64,000 bases of DNA from Paenibacillus sp. JNUCC-31 (GCF_014844075.1 NZ_CP062165.1:5766001-5830000), one strand, 5' to 3'. Shown: positions 44,384 to 53,528, counted from the first letter of the stretch. Made by a program: numbers and translations. The notes: generated by a model not told the origin, from the letters alone.

Positions 44384-45127
44384 TTGCGAGTTTTATACCG
44401 AAATAAAAGTGAGCAGCATGAATTGACGATATATGACACATCCAGGCTTTATGGGGAAAAGGGCCGATTTCGCGTATTGGAGTTCTCAAACGCGGCTGTT
44501 CAGGGAGCAATGGATCTGGACGAACCCTCCCGCATGGTGCTGGAGTATCCGAGAGCGATGGTTCACCTGATGGAACGAAATCATCCCGATTATGAATCGG
44601 TTTTTGTGATAGGACACGGCATTGGAACTTTATCGACTTACCTGTCTAACCGTCAATTAAAAGTCGCCGAACTCGATGCGGAAGTCGTTGAACTGAGCCG
44701 AACTTTTTTTGGATATAGTGGAGGTGAGGTACTGATTGGTGACGGTCGTGAACGATTGCAGCTGGAAGCCCTTGGATCATACGATTATATCATTGTGGAT
44801 GCTTTTACGGCTACGGGGACACCTTCACAGTTTACATCCAGTACCTTTTTTGCGATGGTGAAAGAAAGGCTGCGGGCTGGTGGAGCGGTACTGTTAAATG
44901 TATTCGGGCGTGCGGGCAACGACAGACTTGTGAATGCCATTCACACCACGTTACAGGAGCAATTCACGTACACACGTTCATTCGCTCTGCCCACCGCAAC
45001 CGAAGCTGTGGATGAGGTCCAGAATCGTATCCTTGTCGGGAGTGACAGGCCTGTTTTAGCTCAAATGAGTCATATGGCAGGTTTTGTAGAACAGCAGCCT
45101 GAAGTAGGGTATGTCATTGTGGATTAG
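44384..45127 (+). CDS. Spermidine synthase-like methyltransferase-fold protein
   Basis: 247 aa from the TTG at 44384 (GGGAG eight bases upstream). The longer frame would overlap the LysR gene. It has a spermidine synthase-like Rossmann fold: a GHGIGTLSTYL SAM-site loop, LDAEVVELSRTFFGY, IGDGRERLQLEALGSYDYII and DAFTATGTPSQFT. A catalytic Asp is present in VDAF, but the canonical D.SDP.GP.. of polyamine aminopropyltransferases is replaced by DAFTATGTP. It may therefore be a polyamine synthase-like methyltransferase of other function. Not assigned further. Confidence 0.8.
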   Translation: MRVLYRNKSEQHELTIYDTSRLYGEKGRFRVLEFSNAAVQGAMDLDEPSRMVLEYPRAMVHLMERNHPDYESVFVIGHGIGTLSTYLSNRQLKVAELDAEVVELSRTFFGYSGGEVLIGDGRERLQLEALGSYDYIIVDAFTATGTPSQFTSSTFFAMVKERLRAGGAVLLNVFGRAGNDRLVNAIHTTLQEQFTYTRSFALPTATEAVDEVQNRILVGSDRPVLAQMSHMAGFVEQQPEVGYVIVD

Positions 45128-45319
45128 TTGAAACTGATTTTTAAAGTGCGATTTGGATACCGTTCAAAAAAAAGTACCATTCCATGTGAGAAATTGTCAT
45201 CAAATCGTCAATCTTCCGATTTATTTTTCTTAACTTCATAAACTATTTATTTCTTCTTAACAAATTTCGTATAAAATAGAAGGAATATGCCTTGTCATGA
45301 AAAACCGGGGGAAGCAATA

Positions 45320-46936
45320 ATGATCGCAGAGAATAAAACATCCAGAGTAAGAAGGAAAGTAAGGGAGATCAAAAAAATCAGCCTTACCGCTCTGTTGAGT
45401 GGATTGGTCACCATTGCCGTTTTGATGACATTGACCATCATGTTTATTTCATCTTATACATACCAGAAGCAATCGCTGATTGATAAAACGCTCTCACTTA
45501 ATTATTCGAGTGCCGTGCAAGTGAGTCAAACGCTGGATTCGTTGTTTCAATCCATGCAGGGCAGTTTGAAATATTCTGCCGACTATTTTCGTGATCTGGA
45601 CTATTCAGACACCTATAAACTGGGTTCCACACTGAATTTGATTCGTAACAGCAGTAATTATTTCAATGCAGTTACTCTGGTCGATGCATCAGGAATCATT
45701 CGAGGCTCTTCGCCTTATTCGGAGAAAAGTCTGGGTCAGCCTATAACTTCCGATGCAGCCAAAAAAGCGTTTCAATCCAGAGAACCCTACATCTCTGAAG
45801 CGTACCGCGGACCATATTCGAAACGAAGAATCGTTTTTGTGAGTGAACCGATCTTCAGTCAATCTGGTGAATTTAAAGGTTTGGTTAGCGGGGGAATCTA
45901 TCTACAGGAAAACAACGTCTTGAATCTGTCATTTGGCAGTCAGTTGAAGACGAGCAATGGTTCTTATTTTTTCATTGTGGATACCAAGGGAACACTGTTA
46001 TTTCACCCAGACACGCAACGAATCGGTGAAAATATATCCAAAAACAAGGTTGTGCAGAAGTTGCTAAACGACCAGACGGGTAAGGAACAATATAAAAATC
46101 TGGCTGGTGTGGATTCACTTGCAGGTTATTACAAGGTGCCGACAACAGATTGGGGAGTTGTCGTTGTATCTCCCGCGCAGATCGTATACGATCAGTTGAA
46201 TCAACATATTCGCATGCTGCTGCTGTACACCTCTGTCCCGTTTATCATCCTGACGCTTATTGTCATCCGCGTAGCGCGGAAGCTGGCCAGTCCGTTTGTT
46301 TACCTTGCGGATTTGGTTAACCAGGTGAATCAGGGCAAAGTGGACCTGCCGGTAATGAAGCCGCATTGGAACAGGGAAGCTGACTTGTTGACGCGCACCG
46401 TGCTGAGTGCTTTGGCCAACTTTCGAAGGCAAACAGACCAGCTTACCTATGACGCCAGAACGGATGTATTGACCGGAATGACCAATCGAAGAACGTTTGA
46501 AGAAGTCATTGAGCAATGGATTGAAGAAGAAGTTCCTTTTTCCATCGTGGTGCTGGATATTGACCGTTTCAAATCCATAAACGATACGTATGGGCATCAC
46601 GCAGGCGATCAGGTTCTGAAGCATATCGCGAACATTATCAAGTTGTCGGTTCGTACGCAGGATATATGCTCCCGATTTGGCGGCGAGGAATTTGTCGTGT
46701 TATTGAGACATACTGAATCCAAAACAGCATTTCAGATTGCTGAGCATATCCGTGTATCTGTGGAGGAAAGCGTATTGCCCATTGATCGTTCGGTAACCAT
46801 TTCAGCTGGTATTGCCGAGTATCCGCTGCATTCCACAACAGCGACAGAGTTGTTTCATTTGGCGGATAATGCGTTATACCAAGCGAAGGAAGAAGGGCGC
46901 AATCGTACCGTTACGATTCAAACTGTTATGAAATAA
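45320..46936 (+). CDS. Membrane-bound diguanylate cyclase with dCache sensor
   Basis: 538 aa from the ATG at 45320 (GGGGGAAG upstream). A transmembrane helix at about 20-45 is followed by an extracellular dCache_1 sensor (about 46-290), a second helix (about 293-315), a short HAMP-like linker and a C-terminal GGDEF domain (about 375-535). The active site is GGEEF at 454-458, competent for c-di-GMP synthesis. The allosteric I-site RTQD (RxxD, residues 445-448) lies five residues upstream, so product inhibition is expected. The sensor may bind small molecules such as amino acids; the ligand is unknown. Confidence 0.94.
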   Translation: MIAENKTSRVRRKVREIKKISLTALLSGLVTIAVLMTLTIMFISSYTYQKQSLIDKTLSLNYSSAVQVSQTLDSLFQSMQGSLKYSADYFRDLDYSDTYKLGSTLNLIRNSSNYFNAVTLVDASGIIRGSSPYSEKSLGQPITSDAAKKAFQSREPYISEAYRGPYSKRRIVFVSEPIFSQSGEFKGLVSGGIYLQENNVLNLSFGSQLKTSNGSYFFIVDTKGTLLFHPDTQRIGENISKNKVVQKLLNDQTGKEQYKNLAGVDSLAGYYKVPTTDWGVVVVSPAQIVYDQLNQHIRMLLLYTSVPFIILTLIVIRVARKLASPFVYLADLVNQVNQGKVDLPVMKPHWNREADLLTRTVLSALANFRRQTDQLTYDARTDVLTGMTNRRTFEEVIEQWIEEEVPFSIVVLDIDRFKSINDTYGHHAGDQVLKHIANIIKLSVRTQDICSRFGGEEFVVLLRHTESKTAFQIAEHIRVSVEESVLPIDRSVTISAGIAEYPLHSTTATELFHLADNALYQAKEEGRNRTVTIQTVMK

Positions 46937-46966
46937 AGAGGTTTACGTTCCTCTATATGAAATAAA

Positions 46967-47010
46967 AAGAAGCTAATCCCGTCTGAGGAAGGGATTGGCT
47001 TCTTTGGTCT
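46967..47010. terminator. Bidirectional terminator between the cyclase and HxlR genes
   Basis: The 14-bp arms AAGAAGCTAATCCC and GGGATTGGCTTCTT. On the plus strand it is followed by TTGGTCTTTT and on the minus strand by TTTTTATTTC, so it serves both convergent genes. Confidence 0.85.
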
Positions 47011-47015
47011 TTTGT

Positions 47016-47375
47016 TCAAACCTCATGTGATCTGGCCAAAACCTCATTTGTATACTGTTCTCCCCAGTCACGCATGCTGTAGATAATGGGACGCAGGGTT
47101 TCGCCAAACGGGGTAAGGGAGTATTCCACTTTAGGCGGAACCTGAGGATATATTTCCCTGTGCACAATTCCGCTGCTCTCCAGTTCTCTTAGTTGGAGTG
47201 TGAGCATTCGCTGGGTGATGTCAGGGAATAATTTTCTGAGCTCATTAAATCTTAATGAACCAGAGAACAAGTGATATAGAATGGCGCCTTTCCATTTGCC
47301 TCCGATGACACTAAGGGTTACCTCCACGGAACAGCCATAAGGCGAGGGACACGCGTCGGTCGAATTTTTTTTCAA
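47016..47375 (-). CDS. HxlR-family transcriptional regulator
   Basis: 119 aa. The start is TTG at 47375, with GGAGG ten bases upstream. The winged helix ([20 protein letters not shown], then [20 protein letters not shown] and [19 protein letters not shown]) is a complete HxlR domain. The N-terminal Cys in DACPSPYGC could be a thiol sensor as in HypR/YodB-type DUF24 regulators (inference). It lies downstream of the DoxX gene, with that gene's terminator between them, so it probably has its own promoter at about 47380-47520. Confidence 0.92.
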   Translation of the reverse strand: MKKNSTDACPSPYGCSVEVTLSVIGGKWKGAILYHLFSGSLRFNELRKLFPDITQRMLTLQLRELESSGIVHREIYPQVPPKVEYSLTPFGETLRPIIYSMRDWGEQYTNEVLARSHEV

Positions 47376-47522
47376 TATAGGTGCACCTCCAGTTCATGGT
47401 GGTTAGTCATGGTATCGAATAGAATACTACATTTCATAAATGTACGTATGGTTCATCTACGAGCATATCACTTCTCATGCAGATTATAAACCCCTCTACA
47501 GCGAGTTGATGCTAAAACCAAC

Positions 47523-47562
47523 AAAGAACCCCGGTTTCATTTTCCGAAACGTCGAGGTTCTG
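47523..47562 (-). terminator. Terminator of the doxX gene
   Basis: AGAACC (47525-47530) and GGTTCT (47556-47561), with an inner GTTTC/GAAAC stem. The minus strand reads on into TTCTTTGTTGGTTTT. Confidence 0.65.
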
Positions 47563-47580
47563 ATGACTGAAATAGTTTAG

Positions 47581-47976
47581 TTATATCAAGGCGTCCAAGG
47601 AGTATGCTCCGGCACCAGCAAGTGCAACACCGATTAAAGATCCAAGCATAACCAGATTGTATTCAAATCCACCGTTCATATTCCAAAGTCCCTTGCCAGC
47701 ATGGACTTTTACGATGGCAACGAGCATTAAGGTCATAAGTATAATGGCACCAATGGTTGTCCATAAACCTGCCCCAAAAAGGAATCCGCCGATTAATTCG
47801 ATAAGCCCTCCGCTGACGGCCATAACTTTTGCAGGCTTCAGACCAATTGCGCCAAAAAATTCAGCTGTTCCTGATATCCCCTCGCCGCCAAACCAGCCAA
47901 ACAGTTTCTTGCATGCATGACCCATCATAATGAAACCAATAACAAGTCGAATGATAAGTAACCCGGTGTCCAGCAT
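47581..47976 (-). CDS. DoxX-family membrane protein
   Basis: 131 aa with four predicted transmembrane segments (LLIIRLVIGFIMMGHACKKL, then VMAVSGGLIELIGGFLFGAG, TIGAIILMTLMLVAIVKVHA and YNLVMLGSLIGVALAGAGAY). This is the DoxX/SURF4-like family. The N-terminal motif RL.IGF.M..HG..K and the FGG.G..G region are typical. DoxX proteins occur with HxlR/MarR-regulated thiol or electrophile stress modules. The HxlR gene next to it fits that pattern. Confidence 0.9.
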   Translation of the reverse strand: MLDTGLLIIRLVIGFIMMGHACKKLFGWFGGEGISGTAEFFGAIGLKPAKVMAVSGGLIELIGGFLFGAGLWTTIGAIILMTLMLVAIVKVHAGKGLWNMNGGFEYNLVMLGSLIGVALAGAGAYSLDALI

Positions 47977-48042
47977 TGTGTTAGTTCCTCTTTTTCTCTG
48001 GATTATATAAAATGGTGGAACCTGTATTGTATTCGTGTAGCG

Positions 48043-49035
48043 TCAGATCAGTGATGCTAGGATGGTATCACATAACGCCATGGTTCCGATATTATCCTTG
48101 CCGCTGGAATGTGGAACAGACTTGTTCTTGCAGCATTCCATGAAATGAGCCATCTCGCCTACGAAACCACGCAGATAAAGGTCTCGATAAGCCCCTGACA
48201 TGGGTGAACCGGAAGGGGTATACACCGTGTCTCGTTCCTCAAGGGACTTCCAAGGGAGGCTACTCCCTGTACGAGAATGATGAATTGTAAGTGTATTAAT
48301 CTCATCCGCAGACGCAAATCCGTCGTCAAAGGTGACCAGTACACTTTCGCTTTCCCGTGACCATGCGCTCATACCAGTAAAGTACGCACTGCCAACCACA
48401 CCATGCTCAAATTTCAGGGAAATGCTCTGGTTAATACGTTCTCCATTCTTAACCGTAGTGCCTGTGACCTGCACGGCTTCCCCAAATAGAAAGCGCATCA
48501 GATCGACCATATGAATGGCAGCAAGCTTCATGAATTGTTCCTCATCTTTGCAGAACGGTGTGCTGTCTACAGCGAATTTCATTTGGAAAGAACGTACTTT
48601 ACCCATTGATCCGCCCTCAATCAGTTCCTTGAGCTTCATGTAGACTGGAGCATAACGTTTCATGAATCCAACCATGACGACCACACCTGCCTTCTCGGCA
48701 GCTAGGGCCACAGCGGCAGCTTCAGCAGCATTCCATCCGAGAGGTTTATCTACATATACATTTTTGCCAGCCTGAATACATTCAAGGACAAGGGCCGTCT
48801 GGTCTTGTGGTTGTGCCACAACAACGATGCCATCACAGTCTTCATTCTGCAACATCCGTTGTGCATTGTCATACGCTTTTCCTTTGCTGCCAAAACGCGT
48901 GAGGGCTGCTTCGGATCGCTCAATACTGCGAGTAGTGATGGCCTGAATTTCTGCTCCGGCTTCAACAGCAGACGGGTATATATTCGTGGATGCATGGAAT
49001 CCAGCACCGATAAAACATAGTTTGACTTGACTCAA
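48043..49035 (-). CDS. Gfo/Idh/MocA-family NAD(P) dehydrogenase
   Basis: 330 aa. The start is TTG at 49035 with GGGAGAG upstream. The N-terminal Rossmann motif is FIGAGFHASTNIYPSAVEAG (about 8-27). The family EKP motif is VYVDKPLGWN, giving the catalytic Lys. It has the Gfo/Idh/MocA C-terminal domain (about 125-330). A sugar or cyclitol dehydrogenase, or 3-keto-type glycoside oxidoreductase, is likely. It lies 34 bp downstream of a SAHH-like gene on the same strand, so the two form an operon and may act in one pathway (inference). Confidence 0.9.
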   Translation of the reverse strand: MSQVKLCFIGAGFHASTNIYPSAVEAGAEIQAITTRSIERSEAALTRFGSKGKAYDNAQRMLQNEDCDGIVVVAQPQDQTALVLECIQAGKNVYVDKPLGWNAAEAAAVALAAEKAGVVVMVGFMKRYAPVYMKLKELIEGGSMGKVRSFQMKFAVDSTPFCKDEEQFMKLAAIHMVDLMRFLFGEAVQVTGTTVKNGERINQSISLKFEHGVVGSAYFTGMSAWSRESESVLVTFDDGFASADEINTLTIHHSRTGSSLPWKSLEERDTVYTPSGSPMSGAYRDLYLRGFVGEMAHFMECCKNKSVPHSSGKDNIGTMALCDTILASLI

Positions 49036-49069
49036 GAGGATCTCTCCCTTTATTCATGATTAGCAGAAA

Positions 49070-50254
49070 TTAGATGGTGTAGCTCAAATGCTTCAGCATC
49101 TGTCCGGCTATAGTGTTGTTGACGGTTTGAGGAACCGGCTGAGGTCCAAGTACGAGATGTTGACGTTGCTGCACAAGGTAGAGCAGGGAAGCCGCTTGCA
49201 GGGACAAGCCCAGATCCATCGTTTCAACAGGGTTGCCGCTGCCGCCAGCCAGGTTCAGCATCTCGCCCTGGGTAAGCAGCATAAGTCGACGTCCGTTAGA
49301 TAGTGTGAACTGTTCGATGTCCGCTGTCAGTTGTTCCGTATGTTTCGCATCCTGGCGGAGATGTTCCAAATCCATTTCCCATGAGAAATGTCCGGCATTG
49401 GCGAGAATCGTTCCATCATTCATCTGGTTAAAATGTTCCTTTAAAATGGCATTGGGACGTCCGGTGACGGTAATGAATACTTGGGCAAATGCGAATGTAT
49501 CCTCCAATCGTGCCACTCTGAACCCATCCAGAGCCGCTTCCAGGCCCGCGATCGGATCAGCTTCAACAACGACGACCTGGCTGCCCAGATTACGCAAATA
49601 TCTGGCAATGCCTCGTCCGCAGGTTCCATAACCAACGATGACGAAGCGCCGGGTAGGCAAAATCAGGTTCGTGGTACGCATGAAGCCTTCAATAATGGTC
49701 TGTCCGACACCGTGTTCATTTTCCATGATTCGTTTGAGTGGACTGTCATTAATGACAATGATCGGAAAAGGAATATTCTCTCCCGTCTCTTCACGCAGCA
49801 GATTGGCCCCCGTCGTCGTTTCCTCCGTACCCCCAATCAGAGAGTTATTGTCATAATGTTGGATGAGGGTGCGCGCCAGATCAGCTCCATTATCCATGAG
49901 CAGATGGGGGTGGTGCTGTAGTACACTATGGATATTTTGCAGGTGCTGATTGCGCCTGTCTGCACGTTGGCCATAAACGATGATGCCTTCTTCTTGCAGG
50001 GCTGCAGCGACGGTGTCTTTCGTTGTGCCAGGGCTGCCAGTCAATACAACCTTGGCTCCACCGGCCTGAAGTGTTCGGCATAGAACAGCAGTTTTGGGCT
50101 CTACATGAATACAGATACCGATGGTTAAACCAGCAAAAGGCAACTCTTTGGCAAACTGGGATTTTAATTCGCCAAGCAGGGGCATATGCAATTCGGTCCA
50201 GTGAATGCTTCGTTTTCCTTGTTCAATACTCTCGTGTGTTGAGTTGAGAATCAT
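49070..50254 (-). CDS. Adenosylhomocysteinase-like NAD-dependent protein, divergent
   Basis: 394 aa from the ATG at 50254 (GGGAG upstream). It has the SAHH fold: NAD-binding GYGTCGRG at 208-215, Lys174 (aligned with the catalytic Lys of NDSVTKSKFDN) and Glu144/145 of TEETTTG are kept. Several substrate-site residues of canonical SAHH differ: HMTVET reads HVEPKT (Thr57 to Glu52 and Glu59 to Lys54 in local numbering), DDGGD reads DNGAD (Asp to Asn122), the Asp of SKFDN is Glu178, and the HPS region reads NPV. The usual C-terminal DHYRY tail is absent. It is also shorter than typical SAHH (about 430). It is therefore probably a SAHH-like paralogue with another substrate. Operon partner: the Gfo/Idh gene. 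Confidence 0.82.
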   Translation of the reverse strand: MILNSTHESIEQGKRSIHWTELHMPLLGELKSQFAKELPFAGLTIGICIHVEPKTAVLCRTLQAGGAKVVLTGSPGTTKDTVAAALQEEGIIVYGQRADRRNQHLQNIHSVLQHHPHLLMDNGADLARTLIQHYDNNSLIGGTEETTTGANLLREETGENIPFPIIVINDSPLKRIMENEHGVGQTIIEGFMRTTNLILPTRRFVIVGYGTCGRGIARYLRNLGSQVVVVEADPIAGLEAALDGFRVARLEDTFAFAQVFITVTGRPNAILKEHFNQMNDGTILANAGHFSWEMDLEHLRQDAKHTEQLTADIEQFTLSNGRRLMLLTQGEMLNLAGGSGNPVETMDLGLSLQAASLLYLVQQRQHLVLGPQPVPQTVNNTIAGQMLKHLSYTI

Positions 50255-50386
50255 ACAAAACTCCCTTTCTGTGCAAGGTAGAGCGTATCCCGAAGGACGC
50301 TTGGTCAGCTTCTTATCTACCATAGGGAGTTTAAATGCGCTAAAAAAGGACATATGTCCTTTTTGTTGAAAGTTACAAAAAAATAG

Positions 50387-50415
50387 TTGCAATCATATTT
50401 TAGAGCATGTATACT
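50387..50415 (+). promoter_or_regulatory. SigA promoter of tRNA-Leu
   Basis: TTGCAA (50387-50392), 17-bp spacer and TATACT (50410-50415). A perfect palindrome CAAGCAATTGCTTG (50432-50445) follows in the leader. Confidence 0.75.
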
Positions 50416-50486
50416 CTTAATTACGGTAAAACAAGCAATTGCTTGACCGAAATGCTTTTCATCCATGATGAGAAGATACATATCAT

Positions 50487-50570
<84 letters not shown>

Positions 50571-50581
50571 TCACTTTTATA

Positions 50582-50630
50582 AAGAAGCTCTTGAATTGTC
50601 CTCGTGACGGTTCAGGAGCTTCTTTTATTT
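50582..50630 (+). terminator. Terminator of tRNA-Leu
   Basis: The arms AAGAAGCTCTTGAA and TTCAGGAGCTTCTT are followed by TTATTTT. Confidence 0.85.
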
Positions 50631-50825
50631 TGAGATTTACAAGGTGTTCTACAACATAATTCCAAGGAGATAGCGATAACACTTATTTGAATGAGCATTA
50701 AAAGCAACAGCAGCCTGGCTAGGTCTTTCGCATCCAGGTCCGTTGCTGTTGCTTATATGGGATTGTTCTTTCACTTTTCGATATTGTTTATTGAAATGGC
50801 AGAGGGTTGCTTTTTTTTTAGTAGC

Positions 50826-51599
50826 CTATGGATTCGTATTAAAGTCGACTGGCACAATGCCTTCAGCTTTCCACACTGTGCCTCTCTTCTCATACTCAAA
50901 CAACTTTTCTACAGAATTCGCGACTTGGGGTCCTAATTCACGGTCGACCAAATACAAGGCCACGTCAAGTCCCGAAGTCACGCCTCCCCCGCTCACGAAA
51001 CGAGGACTATCTTCAACGACTCTTGCCTCAATCGGAATTGCACCGAGAGCTCCTAACGCAGCCATGCCCATATGATTGGTAACAGCATGTCTATCTTTTA
51101 ATAAACCTTTCATTGCAGGCAGTAATGTACCTCCACATACGGTAGCCACAGTAATTTCCTTATTGTTAAAAGCTTGTTTTAACATATCCGGTAAGCCTGT
51201 CTTCATGGCTTGCCTTAATATATTCGGAATGGCATCTTCCGAATCTCCAGCGGGCTTGCCCGAAGCGCCAGGGACCAAAATAATTCCCGGGCGCTTCGGG
51301 TCTAATACGGTTTGCGCTTCGAGTGCAGGTCCGTTCAGACCACTCGGTACAGAACGTTTGCCTTCTGCGGATACCAATTCTACAGTAATTGCTCCTTTGG
51401 AGTACATTCCGGCAGCAGCGAATACTTCGTATGGCGCTAAAGCGTCCATTAAATCGAAACCATCGAATAATACGATCTGAACATGCGTGCTTTTGTCTTT
51501 GAATGTATCATTACTTTCTTTTATTTTCGCACTTGCTGCAGGAGCAACTAGACAAAGAACCAGTGCAAAAGGCATAAGCAATCCCCATATTTTTTTCAT
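50826..51599 (-). CDS. Secreted DJ-1/PfpI-family protein
   Basis: 257 aa from the ATG at 51599 (AAAGGAACAGGGA upstream). It has a signal peptide (residues 1-24, ending in ASA), then a DJ-1/PfpI glutamine-amidotransferase-like fold. The nucleophile Cys155 is in ATVCGGTLLPA, Glu58 is in APYEVF, and GIILVPGASGKP is also present. Most members of this family (isocyanide hydratases, transcription regulator domains, ThiJ/DJ-1) are cytoplasmic; the signal peptide here suggests export. The function is unknown. It is monocistronic. Between 51600 and 52068 I see no other gene. Confidence 0.88.
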   Translation of the reverse strand: MKKIWGLLMPFALVLCLVAPAASAKIKESNDTFKDKSTHVQIVLFDGFDLMDALAPYEVFAAAGMYSKGAITVELVSAEGKRSVPSGLNGPALEAQTVLDPKRPGIILVPGASGKPAGDSEDAIPNILRQAMKTGLPDMLKQAFNNKEITVATVCGGTLLPAMKGLLKDRHAVTNHMGMAALGALGAIPIEARVVEDSPRFVSGGGVTSGLDVALYLVDRELGPQVANSVEKLFEYEKRGTVWKAEGIVPVDFNTNP

Positions 51600-52068
51600 C
51601 TTTATCCCTGTTCCTTTCGTATAGCTTAAGGCAAAAAACGGAATTGAATCCGTTTGCTTTAAGCGATTTTTTTGGAGTTCTTTTTTTAGCAGTCCCGACG
51701 CCATGACGTTAGCAGATCTTTAAGCCTGTGTCATCCTCCTTCATCCGTTTTTGCGTAGAACGAGCCCTCACTCAACTTATTTGCCGTCCGTGTCCGCAAG
51801 AAGAATCATAACAAACGGGTATCTCAAACGACGTTGTAAAAAAGTCACAAAACAATAAATAATTCATCACAAATCAGGGGGGCCGTTCGTTTCTTGAGGA
51901 AAGATGATAATCTGCATCGGCATTTTTTGCGGCCATTACTTTATTTCATTAAAAAAACAGCTTTAGGCACGTGGTCGGACCCGTGTCAATTCTGGGGGAG
52001 AGTTTATTTGTTTGCTATAGTACGTTTTTTAATATGTTTGTTAGATGGAATGGGGCGCTCTAATGTAG

Positions 52069-52119
52069 TTGACCATAGTCTAATTAGACTATATAATATT
52101 TTTTAGTCTAATTAGACCA
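52069..52119 (+). promoter_or_regulatory. Promoter and twin palindromic operators of the esterase-padR operon
   Basis: TTGACC (52069-52074), 17-bp spacer, TATAAT (52092-52097). The spacer contains the perfect palindrome TAGTCTAATTAGACTA (52076-52091). A second copy, TAGTCTAATTAGACCA, lies at 52104-52119, centred 28 bp downstream over the start site. Repression by steric block is expected. Confidence 0.85.
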
Positions 52120-52149
52120 TAACAGTGATGTAAAGGAATGAAGACTAGA

Positions 52150-52992
52150 ATGATAAAGTCATTTTTAATGTTGGGTCAGTCTAATATGGCCGGCCGTGGA
52201 TTATTGCAGGATGTCGATCCTATCTATAATGAAAAAATAAAAATGCTGCGCAATGGACTGTGGCAGATGATGACAGAGCCAATTAATTACGACCGTCCGG
52301 TTTCCGGTGTGAGCCTGGCGGCATCCTTTGCCGATGCCTGGTCGAAAGCGAATCCTGAGGAAGAAATTGGTTTGATTCCTTGTGCGGAAGGCGGTAGTTC
52401 TTTGGATGACTGGCATCCGGAACGTATTCTGTTTCAGCATGCGTTATCCGAAGCCCGCTTCGCCCTGCGGTCCAGTCAAATCTGCGGAATCCTTTGGCAC
52501 CAGGGTGAGAGCGACAGTTATCGTTCGCTGCATGAAACCTATTACGAGAAATTAACCCATATTATCGAGACCCTAAGAAACGAATTGCATCTTGATGAGG
52601 TGCCGTTGATCATTGGCGGACTTGGTGATTTCCTTGGGAAGACCGGTTTTGGACAGCAAGCGACAGAGTATCGACAGGTCAATGAACAATTGCAGCACTT
52701 CGCTAACGAACAGCACAATTGTTATTTTGTCACAGCGGCAGATTTGACGGCGAATCCGGATGGCATTCATATAGACGCGGTTTCGCAACGTAAATTCGGC
52801 TACCGTTATTTCGAGGCTTTTTCGAAAAGATGTCATATCATGGAACCCATCCCTGGGGAGAAGCAGTCACTGAATGTGGAGCGCGACTATTCGAAAACAG
52901 AACAGATTTACCTTCATAGCATGGATTTGGCTTCGGGTAAAATCACGTACGCAGAATTCGAGGCGCAAATGGCGAAGGTGATGCAGCCTTGA
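52150..52992 (+). CDS. Sialate O-acetylesterase-like (SASA) hydrolase
   Basis: 280 aa from the ATG at 52150; AAAGGA touches the ATG at 52138, so the second ATG with 12 bases spacing is preferred. It is an SGNH-like carbohydrate esterase of the SASA/DUF303 family. The nucleophile Ser is in FLMLGQSNMAGRG, and the other conserved blocks are GILWHQGESD and ANPDGIHIDA (Asp/His pair). There is no signal peptide, so it acts in the cytoplasm, perhaps on imported acetylated oligosaccharides. It overlaps padR by 4 bp; both are driven by the palindrome-containing promoter. Confidence 0.88.
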   Translation: MIKSFLMLGQSNMAGRGLLQDVDPIYNEKIKMLRNGLWQMMTEPINYDRPVSGVSLAASFADAWSKANPEEEIGLIPCAEGGSSLDDWHPERILFQHALSEARFALRSSQICGILWHQGESDSYRSLHETYYEKLTHIIETLRNELHLDEVPLIIGGLGDFLGKTGFGQQATEYRQVNEQLQHFANEQHNCYFVTAADLTANPDGIHIDAVSQRKFGYRYFEAFSKRCHIMEPIPGEKQSLNVERDYSKTEQIYLHSMDLASGKITYAEFEAQMAKVMQP

Positions 52993-53528
52993 TCCCTTTG
53001 CTCATTCTTGGCCTGCTCATCCAAAACCCCGGCGCTCACGGCTATGAGCTGCTGTCCTTAATGGAAAAACGCCATTATAAATACATTGTAAACTTCACCA
53101 AAGGCTCGTTTTATTACAATCTGCAGCAGCTCGAAGAAAAGGGGTGGATAGAACAGATTCAGCAGAATCCTTTAACCGGTGGACGCGAAATTCGGAACTT
53201 TAAAATCACCGAATCGGGAATGGCTGAATTCGAAGAATTAATGGTCAAATACGGCACCAAATCGGAATATGTGAACCTGCAATTTTATGGGGCTCTGCTT
53301 TTTGCCGATGAATACGACAAAAACAAATTGCAGGAACTGATTCAATCACAGATAGACCAGACGAAAACCCGAATCGCCCTCCTTGATGAGTACCTGTCTG
53401 ACACACAAGAACTTCCAGGGGCAATCAATTACTACCGCCGCATGAACGAAAATTCCCGTTCCCATCACTTGGTTAACTTAGCGTGGTTTGAACAATTGAG
53501 AGCGGATATAGAAGGACATAATGCATAA
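52989..53528 (+). CDS. PadR-family transcriptional regulator
   Basis: 179 aa. The start is TTG at 52989, overlapping the esterase stop (TTGA), so translation is coupled. The N-terminal winged helix is LGLLIQNPGAHGYELLSLME, followed by YYNLQQLEEKGWIEQIQQNP with the GGREIRNFKITESG wing. The C-terminal helical dimerisation region (about 100-175) resembles VirR/PadR-s2 proteins. It should repress its own operon by binding the twin TAGTCTAATTAGACTA sites; inducers are often phenolic or cell-envelope compounds. A terminator follows. Confidence 0.93.
   Translation: MIPLLILGLLIQNPGAHGYELLSLMEKRHYKYIVNFTKGSFYYNLQQLEEKGWIEQIQQNPLTGGREIRNFKITESGMAEFEELMVKYGTKSEYVNLQFYGALLFADEYDKNKLQELIQSQIDQTKTRIALLDEYLSDTQELPGAINYYRRMNENSRSHHLVNLAWFEQLRADIEGHNA

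Noticed and set aside
51894..52106. Open plus-strand frame before the PadR module, TTG start
   Set aside because: The frame contains the operator/promoter region at its end and shows no family motif, so it is treated as non-coding.
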